Of a stretch of DNA of 64,000 nucleotides, positions 8,571-17,113 are shown one piece after another. The position numbers and the translations under genes were made by a program. The notes beneath the pieces are model-generated. The model did not search any database, was not told the DNA's origin, and was given only the letters and a program-made list of their open reading frames with translations. Positions within the stretch are counted from its first letter, which is position 1. The number at the start of each line of letters is the position of its first letter. This DNA comes from Vibrio algarum (lineage in GTDB: Bacteria; Pseudomonadota; Gammaproteobacteria; Enterobacterales; Vibrionaceae), in contig NZ_JAQLOI010000001.1 of assembly GCF_028204155.1 (NCBI RefSeq), positions 2,232,001 through 2,296,000 on the forward strand. The letters are read 5' to 3'.

Positions 8571-11408
8571 TTAGGGCGTTATATTCCACTCTTCTGGTGG
8601 TGTCCAAGCGTCAATCCAATCCAACAGTTTTTCTTGTGGCATTGGTCTCCCAATACCGTAGCCTTGCGCTACATGGTAGCCCATTTCTTTAAGTCTTAGT
8701 CCATGTTCTAGCGTTTCTACACCTTCAGCAATCGCCGTCATTTCAAACGCGCGACAGAACCCAAGTATCCCTTGTAAAATGCTCATATCTGTTGAGTTAT
8801 TTAGCATGTCGATGACAAAACTTCGGTCAACTTTCAATGTACTTACAGGAAGTTGCTGCAAATAAGTCAGTGACGAATAGCCAGTTCCAAAATCATCCAA
8901 CGAAAAGCTAATACCTAATTCATTACACGATCGGATAGTATCAGCCACTTCAGTTAGATTCTCTAAAGCATTGGTTTCTACGATTTCTATTTCTATCGAT
9001 GACGAGGGTAAATTGGGATAATGCGACAACTTACTTTCTAATAATTTGGCAATATTTCTCTGCCTAAAGTAAGCATGACTAACATTGATGCTTACTGGTA
9101 GTCTCAACCCAATTTTAAACCATTCATTTACCTGAAGTAGTACCTGATCAATAACCCAGTCATCCAATGTTTTAATTAAGTTGTAACGCTCAACATCAGG
9201 CAAAAATTGAGTTGGACTTAATAACCCTTCTTCTGGATGGTTCCAGCGTATCAACGCCTCAACACCAACTAAGCTTCCATCCTTCAGGCTGACTTTAGGT
9301 TGATAAAAAAGAACAAGTTCATGGCTAGAAAATGCCGTAAGTAACTGCTTAAACCTCTCTGAGCTTTCTTGATGAAGAGTGAAATTATCAAAGTGGTGTA
9401 TATAGTTTGCACCAAAACTTTTTGCCACATAAAGGGCCTGTTCTGCCTGTCGCATTAAATGCTCGGGTTCCAAAGCTAAATTTTGCGGGTAACGAGTGAC
9501 GCCTACACAGGCCGTAACTGTGATTTTTTTTGTCTTCACTTCAATAGGCTCAGAAATACAATCTAATATGTGTTCGAGTTCTTCTTTTCCTTCACTGTCC
9601 GACTCAAACAGTAGATAAAACTCATCACCACCAAGTCTGGCAATTACACTATCTTCACTTACCATCCCTTTTACTCGATTGACAATGCTCTTAATGACAA
9701 CATCACCTATCTCATGGCCATACTGTTTATTAATGTTTTTAAAATCATCAACGTCAAAAAAAGCGACATACAGTGGGCTATTATTATCTTCACTTTTGCA
9801 TATTGCCTGAACCAAACGATCCATAAATGTTAATCTGTTCGGCACACCCGTTAATGAATCATAAAACGTAGCCTGTTCAAGCATCCGCTCGTGGCGTTTC
9901 TGCGCTGTCATATCTACTGAAATACCACACAACGCATAAATTTCTGATTTTTCATCAAGAAGGGGGATTTTGGTTGTTTTCACATCTTGCTGCGTTTGTT
10001 GCTCTTCACGCCAATAAGTTTCATCTTTTGAATAGCGGTGTTTGTATTTTATAACTTGGCCGTCAACGTCGGCTATTTTCTCGGCTGTTTTCTCATCGAA
10101 TAACTCAAAATCTGTTTTGCCCATCATCTGTTCTGAAGACAAACCAAACTGCTCTCTTGTTAATTTATTTGCAAACAAGTATTTTCCGGAAATATCCTTT
10201 AAGTAAATATACGCATCAACATTATCCAAAATTGCGCTTAATTTTTTTTCACTTGCTTGTATGTTTTTATTGTTTTGATAACGAACTAAACTATGAACAA
10301 TAAGCAAAATAACCACGACCAAAAGTGATAATGATATCTCCGTGTTATAACGCTCGACTATATCTGGTTGTTCAAAACGGAGTTCCACACCATCGGGTAA
10401 GCGAGAGCGAAGAATACTAAACTTTTCTAATTGCCGAGCATCAAATACAGCAATGTTAGGGCTGCTTTCAATGACCGATAGCGCCTCTATTGAGGTGCCG
10501 TTAATCATCATCGACACCAATCGACCAGCCTCAAAACCTTGACGTTCATGACTTATCACTACTCCACCTAAAACGCCTTCACCCAGTCCATGCTCATAAG
10601 GATGAATTATAGGTACCGATGAGTTTTCAACAATATAGTCAAGGGATTCATAGAACGTTTTACTCGCAAATTGATTGTCTCTGTAGGCAGATAGAAGCAG
10701 AATAGAGCTAGATTCAGGGTTAATTTGATTCAACTTGGTTTTTAACTCTGACCAACTCAATTCGGATAAATTGAGAAAATGCCATTTAATGGAAGAATAT
10801 TCGCTCATTAACGCCGTTATCTTAAACGTGTCAGCTTTTCCAGAGGTCGTATTATCGCTAATGACGAAAACATTCGCATGCTGAGGTAGCATAGATTTTA
10901 CCAATTCTATATTGGCTTCGAGGGATATCGCTTCGATGACCCCCGTAATTAAAGGATTGCTGTTTTGAGATTTAGCGAGTGCAATATTGTTGACACCAAG
11001 AAAAGTAACGGGGATATCGGTAAACAGTTCCTGCTGATGTTCTAGTACAAAGTTCAACGCATTATCGTCTGCGGTTACTACAAAATCGTAGGGTGTTTTT
11101 TTGGATAGCTTATATTTTAAAGATGTATAAAAATTATTAAGCGTACTCTCATCGTAAAGCGACTTGCTATCCATATATTCAACATCGATGTCTACATTAA
11201 CATCAGCGAGAGCAGACTGTAGACCTGCGAATACTTTTTCAGTGGTTTGGAAGGTAGGACCGTATGAATATATGAGCAGTAACCGTTTTGCAGGCTCCGA
11301 GGCAGCATAAATAATAGAAGAGTATAACAATCCTATTAAGAGCAACGGTGTCCAAAACACATAGGGCATTCCCGAATTTTTAGCAAAATTAACTATCTTC
11401 ATAGTCAT
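8571..11408 (-). CDS. Periplasmic-sensor PAS-GGDEF-EAL c-di-GMP protein
   Basis: Membrane protein of 945 residues. In order: N-terminal signal anchor (about 12-32), a periplasmic ABC-substrate-binding-like domain (about 40-320, with LLLIYSYGPTF and VTADDNALNFVL), a membrane helix (about 355-376), a PAS domain (about 385-500), GGDEF (about 515-675) and EAL (about 690-935). The GGDEF motif is intact (RLGGDEFYLLF) but the I-site RxxD is absent. The EAL domain keeps EALIRW, an ETNALENL segment and DDFGTGYSSLTYL, so phosphodiesterase activity is likely. A bifunctional or ligand-switched enzyme is inferred. The ligand of the periplasmic domain is unknown. Confidence 0.88.
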   Translation of the reverse strand: MTMKIVNFAKNSGMPYVFWTPLLLIGLLYSSIIYAASEPAKRLLLIYSYGPTFQTTEKVFAGLQSALADVNVDIDVEYMDSKSLYDESTLNNFYTSLKYKLSKKTPYDFVVTADDNALNFVLEHQQELFTDIPVTFLGVNNIALAKSQNSNPLITGVIEAISLEANIELVKSMLPQHANVFVISDNTTSGKADTFKITALMSEYSSIKWHFLNLSELSWSELKTKLNQINPESSSILLLSAYRDNQFASKTFYESLDYIVENSSVPIIHPYEHGLGEGVLGGVVISHERQGFEAGRLVSMMINGTSIEALSVIESSPNIAVFDARQLEKFSILRSRLPDGVELRFEQPDIVERYNTEISLSLLVVVILLIVHSLVRYQNNKNIQASEKKLSAILDNVDAYIYLKDISGKYLFANKLTREQFGLSSEQMMGKTDFELFDEKTAEKIADVDGQVIKYKHRYSKDETYWREEQQTQQDVKTTKIPLLDEKSEIYALCGISVDMTAQKRHERMLEQATFYDSLTGVPNRLTFMDRLVQAICKSEDNNSPLYVAFFDVDDFKNINKQYGHEIGDVVIKSIVNRVKGMVSEDSVIARLGGDEFYLLFESDSEGKEELEHILDCISEPIEVKTKKITVTACVGVTRYPQNLALEPEHLMRQAEQALYVAKSFGANYIHHFDNFTLHQESSERFKQLLTAFSSHELVLFYQPKVSLKDGSLVGVEALIRWNHPEEGLLSPTQFLPDVERYNLIKTLDDWVIDQVLLQVNEWFKIGLRLPVSINVSHAYFRQRNIAKLLESKLSHYPNLPSSSIEIEIVETNALENLTEVADTIRSCNELGISFSLDDFGTGYSSLTYLQQLPVSTLKVDRSFVIDMLNNSTDMSILQGILGFCRAFEMTAIAEGVETLEHGLRLKEMGYHVAQGYGIGRPMPQEKLLDWIDAWTPPEEWNITP

Positions 11409-11429
11409 TGCAAATACTCAATATAAAAC

Positions 11430-11466
11430 ACAAGGTCCAATAGTGTAGCACACCATTGGCCCTTGT
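11430..11466. repeat. Inverted repeat upstream of the sensor-GGDEF-EAL gene
   Basis: Arms ACAAGGTCCAAT and ATTGGCCCTTGT (11 of 12 pair) around a 13-base loop, 22 bases upstream of the start at 11408. It could be an operator or the transcript end of the purine operon, whose last gene ends at 11730. The remainder of 11467-11729 shows only short chance ORFs and a small ACGTC-TTT-GACGT repeat (11588-11600). Confidence 0.4.
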
Positions 11467-11729
11467 ATTGACATCACACTCGAAATTTAAATCCGCCTGA
11501 CTGGGGGCAAATGAATACTATTTCATATCGAAAACTAAGATTCGATGGCAGAAAAATGATATTCATTGCCGCTACACGCCCAAGCGTACGTCTTTGACGT
11601 CCAGCTAGCGATAGTTGTTCGTTTGCTACTGTCGAATAACTTCTTCTTCGCTAAGTTTAGGTATATCCAAATCTGGCTAACCCCAATTAAGCCTCACCAA
11701 CGAATTTCCTCAAGATATAACTAAGAGAT

Positions 11730-11999
11730 CTATTGGGTAGCTGCATTTTTTCGGTCAGACATCAGCTTAAGAATAAGCACCATACTAGAGAGAATACCCG
11801 TAATTACATTTGCAACTACTAGCGGCCAGTCTTGGTTAACAATGCCATAAATTAACCAACTAAATACGCCAGTAACAAACATGCAGTACATACCGGTAGA
11901 GATCCCATCTACATTTTTCGTTTTCAAAATAGATACTACCTGTGGAACAAACGAGAACGTAGTACAAAACGCTGCAAAGTAGCCAATAGAGTCATTCAT
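11730..11999 (-). CDS. SemiSWEET/PQ-loop family small membrane transporter
   Basis: Protein of 89 residues with three membrane helices, the size and layout of bacterial SemiSWEET proteins, which dimerise to move small solutes (typically sugars) down a gradient. The PQ-loop is visible as TFSFVPQVVSILKTKNVDGIS near residues 14-34. It follows the allantoate amidohydrolase gene by 54 bases on the same strand and may be the last gene of the purine operon. Whether it carries a purine-pathway product or is unrelated is not shown by the sequence. Confidence 0.85.
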   Translation of the reverse strand: MNDSIGYFAAFCTTFSFVPQVVSILKTKNVDGISTGMYCMFVTGVFSWLIYGIVNQDWPLVVANVITGILSSMVLILKLMSDRKNAATQ

Positions 12000-12053
12000 T
12001 AATGTTTACCAAGTGGTTCATGTATATAATGACGCTAGGCTACCATAAAACGA

Positions 12054-13334
12054 CTAAATAACGACCTTCTCATTAATAAACATGGTTAATGCTGACAAAG
12101 AAACTGAAACATCTTCTGTGCAAATAGACTCTTTAGGATTGTGACTGATCCCACCTTCACAGCGCATAAAAAGCATCGTTGTTGGTACAATTTCTGCCAA
12201 GACCATGGCGTCATGCCCTGCCCCAGAGCTTAATGCTAAAGGTGTGCCGGTTAACAGACCGACTACCTCGGTCATTGCCTCGGTGAAACTAGTATCACAG
12301 CTAACGGCTTGCGCAGTATGAGTCTCTTCAAGCTCTATTCTCAATCCGTGAGCGTTGGCTAAACATTCTAATCTTTCTAATTTGTCGGTAATGAAAGTAT
12401 CTCTTGCACTATCATTTATGCTTCTGACATCTAGTGACAAACCAACACTGCCTGGTATCACATTTACCCCACCAGGATAAACTTCTAACTTACCCACCGT
12501 CGCCAACACTGGATACTCATCGGTTATCGTATTTTGCGCGGCTTTATTTAACTCGACGATCCATTGGCTTGCAGCAACAAGCGAGTCTTGCCTCGAACCC
12601 ATTGGCACAGTACCAGCATGTCCAGCCTTACCTTCTAAAGTGATAGCGAATCGTCTTGCTCCTGCAATGCCATTAACGGCAGAAATAGGCAGATTTTTTT
12701 CTTCCAACACTGGGCCTTGTTCAATATGCAGTTCTAGATAGGCCAGTACATGATTACTGTCTATCTGCGCCTCAGAAACCTTTGATACATCGAGTCCAAA
12801 GCTATGCATCGCTTGGGCTAATGTCACGCCATTTTCATCGACTAGCTCTCGCCATTTACTTTTCCACTTACCTGAAATCGCAGAGCTACCAAGAAGAGTT
12901 GCACCGAAACGCGTACCCTCTTCGTCACCAAAACCGACGACATCAACATGGAAATCAAAACAAACGCCGTTATCGGCAAAATGTTTGAGCAAAACCAAGG
13001 GAGCGACAACACCAAGAATACCGTCATATTTACCACCATTAGGAACCGTATCTGTGTGGGAGCCTAAAATAATACGTTGATTCGTCTCTTGATTCGCTTG
13101 TAACCTTACCCACTGATTTCCCGCTTGATCTTGCCAAGTATGCAAATGACTCTCTTGCGCTAACAGAGCAATTTTATTGTTGGTACGTTTATGTTCAGGG
13201 GTCAAATAACGCCTATCCATTTGACCCTGAGTTTGGGTGTAGCCTGCCAACAATTCACAGTATTCCATCACTGTTATTGCAAGCTTATCAGCGGTCTCTC
13301 TAGGTAATTTCTTATGAAGTAACGCTTTATCCAT
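12054..13334 (-). CDS. allC: Allantoate amidohydrolase (M20 family)
   Basis: Hydrolyses allantoate to ureidoglycine, CO2 and ammonia, so no urea is released. Also called hpxK. Length 426 residues, typical of the Zn-dependent AllC/hydantoinase-carbamoylase group. Likely metal ligands are visible: His in LGSHTDTVPNGG, Asp in KYDGILG, Glu in GDEEGTRFGATLLGS, His in LELHIEQGPVLE and the late His in GISHNPKES. A beta-ureidopropionase/carbamoylase role is possible from sequence alone, but the neighbouring allantoinase and ureidoglycine aminotransferase decide for allantoate. The start lies three bases from the pucG stop. Cytosolic. Confidence 0.88.
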   Translation of the reverse strand: MDKALLHKKLPRETADKLAITVMEYCELLAGYTQTQGQMDRRYLTPEHKRTNNKIALLAQESHLHTWQDQAGNQWVRLQANQETNQRIILGSHTDTVPNGGKYDGILGVVAPLVLLKHFADNGVCFDFHVDVVGFGDEEGTRFGATLLGSSAISGKWKSKWRELVDENGVTLAQAMHSFGLDVSKVSEAQIDSNHVLAYLELHIEQGPVLEEKNLPISAVNGIAGARRFAITLEGKAGHAGTVPMGSRQDSLVAASQWIVELNKAAQNTITDEYPVLATVGKLEVYPGGVNVIPGSVGLSLDVRSINDSARDTFITDKLERLECLANAHGLRIELEETHTAQAVSCDTSFTEAMTEVVGLLTGTPLALSSGAGHDAMVLAEIVPTTMLFMRCEGGISHNPKESICTEDVSVSLSALTMFINEKVVI

Positions 13335-13337
13335 AGC

Positions 13338-14567
13338 CTATTCTCCCACATCATATCTTTCTACTGCTGCCTGATAGGCTGCTCCTTGCTTAATCGAGCC
13401 GCCCGACTGGACTAATAACGCTTCTAACGCAACCAAGGTAAGAAGTACCGTGTCTAATCTTGCGTTATAGCCCATAGTACCGATACGCCATATTTTGCCG
13501 TGAAGCGGACCAAAAGAGGTGCCAATTTCTATATTGAACTGAGTCAACATCGCTTGCCTAACGGCTTCACCATCAACGTAAGACGGAATAACCACACCCA
13601 CAACATTGTTCATCTTGTGGCTTAAATCCCCAAATAAACTCAAACCTAAAGCACGCAGCCCGGCAGCTAAAGCATCTCCGGCTCGTTTATGCCTATCAAT
13701 GACATTATCCAAACCTTCTTGCAAATTGAGTTGTGCGCACTCACGTGCTGCAAATAACATGCTGGTCGCTTCAGTATGATGGTTTAAGCGTTCTTCACCC
13801 CAATAATCTAAGATCATACCTAAATCAAAATAATTGGAACGAATTCGGCTCCGTTGTCCTGCTTGGTGAGAGTCCGTTCGTATGCCGGCTTCAACGTGTT
13901 TTCTCTGACGAATTCTCTCTACTGCTTGTTCACTAAGCGTTACCGGAGCTGAACCAGAAGGACCTCCCAAACATTTTTGTAAGCCAACAGATACTGCGTC
14001 TAGCTGCCATTTGTCCGTTTCAAAAGAATTGCCAACGATAGAGGCCGTTGCATCACTATAAAACAGCACTCCGTGCTTTTTACACAGTTCTCCGGCCCCT
14101 TCTAATGGTTGCAACATTGTCGTTGAGGTATCGCCCTGAACCAAAGCAAGTAGTTTTGGTTTGTGACGAATAATCTGTTTCTCCAACATGGCGTCGGTCA
14201 CTACCGTACCCCATTCAACTTCAAAGGTAACCACATCTGCACCCGCTCGCTCAGATATTTCTGCCAATAAATGTCCAAAACGACCAAATACAGGTACTAA
14301 CACCTTATCGCCTGGTTCAATAAGTGACACCAATACCGCTTCAATACCGGCTCTGGCTGTGCCATCCACTAACACCGTGGCGTCATTATTGGTTTTAAAA
14401 ATCTCCCGATACAACGCCATTGTTTGGTTCATATAGCCTGTCATTACTGGATCATACTGCCCAATAAGTTGATTCCCCATTGCTTGAAGTACACGTGGGT
14501 AAACCGTAATTGGCCCCGGCCCCATTAGGATACGTGGTGGAGGCGAAAGTCTTTCGAATAAATCCAT
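13338..14567 (-). CDS. pucG: (S)-ureidoglycine-glyoxylate aminotransferase
   Basis: PLP-dependent class V aminotransferase (PucG/HpxJ) that converts ureidoglycine plus glyoxylate to oxalurate and glycine. Length 409 residues. It has the family start SPPPRILMGPGPITVYPRVL, the cofactor-binding Lys in SVGLQKCLGGPSGSAPVT, the Asp of YSDATAS and the C-terminal RIGTMGYNAR. Serine-glyoxylate and alanine-glyoxylate aminotransferases share this fold, so the assignment rests partly on context between allC and the allantoinase. Its product oxalurate explains the presence of the amidase domain and HpxW upstream in the same operon. Confidence 0.85.
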   Translation of the reverse strand: MDLFERLSPPPRILMGPGPITVYPRVLQAMGNQLIGQYDPVMTGYMNQTMALYREIFKTNNDATVLVDGTARAGIEAVLVSLIEPGDKVLVPVFGRFGHLLAEISERAGADVVTFEVEWGTVVTDAMLEKQIIRHKPKLLALVQGDTSTTMLQPLEGAGELCKKHGVLFYSDATASIVGNSFETDKWQLDAVSVGLQKCLGGPSGSAPVTLSEQAVERIRQRKHVEAGIRTDSHQAGQRSRIRSNYFDLGMILDYWGEERLNHHTEATSMLFAARECAQLNLQEGLDNVIDRHKRAGDALAAGLRALGLSLFGDLSHKMNNVVGVVIPSYVDGEAVRQAMLTQFNIEIGTSFGPLHGKIWRIGTMGYNARLDTVLLTLVALEALLVQSGGSIKQGAAYQAAVERYDVGE

Positions 14568-14609
14568 TTCTTCATTCCTTGAAATACATCTTTTTCAATA
14601 AATTTGGTC

Positions 14610-14626
14610 AGTTCCGATACGGAACT
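14610..14626. repeat. Perfect palindrome between pucG and the TSUP gene
   Basis: AGTTCCG-ATA-CGGAACT, 7-bp perfect arms, in the 77-base gap upstream of pucG. TTTGGTCAG, which resembles a RutR half-site, overlaps its left side (14603-14611). There is no T-run, so an operator or mRNA processing hairpin is more likely than a terminator. Confidence 0.45.
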
Positions 14627-14644
14627 CATCATAATTCTCTTTAT

Positions 14645-15463
14645 TTATAACGTTTGCAGCAGCATACGAATACCAGTAAAAGCTAATACCACAGCAAATA
14701 TTTTCTTTAACAACACACTATCTAGTTTCTTACCAAGACTTGCACCAATCGGTGAAAAATAGACGGTTAATGGGACTATAAATAGAAACCCAAGCCAGTT
14801 AACTAATCCATAATTTCCAAATGGCGCATCGCTAGGTGTTGCACCCACCAACAACATAGTCAGCACACCGGGAAGGGCAATTAAAAGCCCAACGGCTGCT
14901 GCCGTACCAACGGCTTTGTGTGTGGGATAATTAAAAGCTGACAAAGTTGGAACCGTTAATGTGCCACCACCTATGCCAACCATTGCGCTCAGGCAACCAA
15001 TAGTGCCGCCGATCACACTTTGACCCGCCTTGCTAGGCAATGCTTGTGCCATCGGAGCTGCTTTGGCCCGAAGCAACATATTTAGTGCGGAAAGGGTCGC
15101 GATAACGCCAAACAATGCAGTAAGCCATGGGCCACCGACACGGGTTGCCAATAAGCTTCCAGTCACAACACCTATTACAATAAATGGGGCAAGCCACTTG
15201 AGTAGGTGCCAATCCACGTTGCCATTTTGATGGTGTGCCTTAATCGAACTGACCGAAGTCGGAACGATGGTCGCCAACGAGGTTGCCGTCGCGATCAACA
15301 TCGCCGATATAGGGCTAACATCAAAAAGTTGAAAGAGGTAAAAAAGTACAGGGACAATAACAATACCGCCACCTACACCCAATAGCCCAGCTAATAGCCC
15401 AGCAACCACTCCTGTCGCTAGCAACGCGAAAATCACAGGTAATACTTGTATAATCTCATTCAT
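14645..15463 (-). CDS. TauE/SafE (TSUP) family anion exporter
   Basis: Inner-membrane protein of 272 residues with about eight hydrophobic segments. It shows the TSUP hallmark glycine-rich motifs in both halves: AGLLAGLLGVGGGIVIVPVL near the N terminus and SAMVGIGGGTLTVPTLS in the middle. TSUP members carry sulfite, sulfoacetate, taurine-derived or other small organic anions. Located inside the purine operon between pucG and hpxW, it may export oxamate, oxalate or a related end product. That substrate is inference from position only. Confidence 0.82.
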   Translation of the reverse strand: MNEIIQVLPVIFALLATGVVAGLLAGLLGVGGGIVIVPVLFYLFQLFDVSPISAMLIATATSLATIVPTSVSSIKAHHQNGNVDWHLLKWLAPFIVIGVVTGSLLATRVGGPWLTALFGVIATLSALNMLLRAKAAPMAQALPSKAGQSVIGGTIGCLSAMVGIGGGTLTVPTLSAFNYPTHKAVGTAAAVGLLIALPGVLTMLLVGATPSDAPFGNYGLVNWLGFLFIVPLTVYFSPIGASLGKKLDSVLLKKIFAVVLAFTGIRMLLQTL

Positions 15464-15532
15464 TTTTTATGTTTCTTCACTACTTGAGTTCTATCTAAAA
15501 AATTTACTGCCGCTAACCATATGGGATAAAGA

Positions 15533-17103
15533 CTATTCCAGTACAATCGCTTCGCCATTACTTCTAGGGTCTGATGCCGCACTCGTTATCAGTGTCGAAA
15601 CGTGAATGGCTCCTGCATGACCAAAATATTCGGCCAAGTCTGGCGCTGACACCACATCATGACCTCTTTTATTTAGAGAATGACCGCATTTATCGAAAAG
15701 ACCCTTTTCTAACTTAAGGTTTTCACTCGCTTTACCCCATGTTTTGCCTAGTAGCCAGCGCGGCAATGCCACTGAGTCGCTAATGCTTTGGCCCTGCACT
15801 AAATAGCGCCAAACCAATGCGGCTTGAGTTTGAGGTTGCCCTTCTCCACCCATCGTTCCATAGATAAACCGAGATCCATCCTTTAGTAAGGCCAATGGAG
15901 GGTTGAGCGTATGCATCGGCTGAGAACCAGCTTTGATGCTGTTGGGGTGATCAGGGTCCGAGCTAAAGCCTAGGCAGCGATTGTTCCAAACCACACCGGT
16001 TTCTGGATTAACAATGCCAGATCCAAACTCCCAATAAATACTTTGAATATAACTTACGGCCAAACCGCTACTGTCAACCACACCCATCCACACGGTATCG
16101 CCCACTGGTCCGGGATTAGGCCATGGTGCTGCGTTCGATGATATTAACTTGCTCTGCTTTTGGATGGATTCCGCCGTTAGTCGATTTTGCATCTGCGTAT
16201 TCAGCGATTCTTCACCACATAAATTCTGATTACGCCAATCAAACGCTACCTTTACTGATTCAACAAGATAGTGGAGTAACTCCTCTTCACCTTTCTCACT
16301 ACTCCAATATTCATCTGTTTCAGATCGTTGTTTTATATAGTGATCCAATAGAGCAAGAATGTTTAACGAAGCGCCCCCTTGGGTAGGTGCACCAAAATTG
16401 TAGAAATCCCCCACTGTGTGACAGCATGTAACGGATTGGTTAGCTGAGCCGTTGTATTAGCAATATCTTTCAATGAAATAGGGCTGCCTTTTTTCTTAAG
16501 ATAACGTACATTTTCTTGAGCCAATTCACCGTCATACCAATCTTTTAAGCCCGATTTTGCTAACTTCTGGTAGGTTTTAGCCATAGCAGGCAATACCATT
16601 GTGTCGCCAACTTTGTAAGCCATAGACTGCTTGAGAAACACCGATGAAAAGTCTTCATCATCTATCTCTTCAATCAATTTACATTGGGCATCATGCAAGG
16701 TTTGTGTCACTTCAAATCCGTTCGTTGCGTTGTCAATTGCTGATTGAAATAGTTCATTTAGAGAAAGCGAACCAGCATAAACAGACAACGCCTTATCCCA
16801 ACCAGCAACGACACCGGCTGTGGTCAATGCCACCTTTGGTCCTCTCTGATGTTTTCCAAATTCTGCATCCGACAGATCTTGCGCACACTGTCCCGCAGCA
16901 TTAATGGCTATAGGTGTTTCGCCCGGTTTGTGAATAAGCCAAAACCCGTCACCACCCAAGCTTGTCATATGCGGATATACCACAGTTAACGTACTTGCCA
17001 TTGCAATACACGCCTCTACGGCATTCCCGCCTTTCGCTAAAATTTTCTCACCTGCTTTAGAAGCAAGATAATGTGGTGCGGTGACCGCTGCCCGGTATGA
17101 CAT
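15533..17103 (-). CDS. hpxW: HpxW-type oxamate amidohydrolase, gamma-glutamyltransferase fold (frameshift)
   Basis: Ntn-hydrolase of the gamma-glutamyltransferase family. In Klebsiella the homologue HpxW was characterised as oxamate amidohydrolase, which gives oxalate and ammonia. The full gene is about 523 residues but split here. The first frame ends after HAVTQWGISTI, and the second begins GDFYNFGAPTQGGASL. One extra base in the C5 run at 16408-16412 gives TQWGDFYNFGAP. The probable autocatalytic Thr is in GDTVWMGVVDSSG, aligned with TTHxSVVD of GGT. The substrate-side motif GTMGGEGQPQTQAA is also present. No signal peptide is seen, unlike periplasmic GGT, which supports a cytosolic catabolic role. 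Ten bases from the allantoinase-amidase gene. Confidence 0.78.
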
Positions 17104-17113
17104 AAAATATCCT

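Noticed and set aside
11467..11729. 28-codon ORF starting near 11512
   Set aside because: No ribosome site, no similarity recognised, short and probably chance.
15533..17103. hpxW, xdhB, guaD and the others called as pseudogenes
   Set aside because: All domains and catalytic residues are intact and each break is a one-base loss, in runs of five or more in every case but one.
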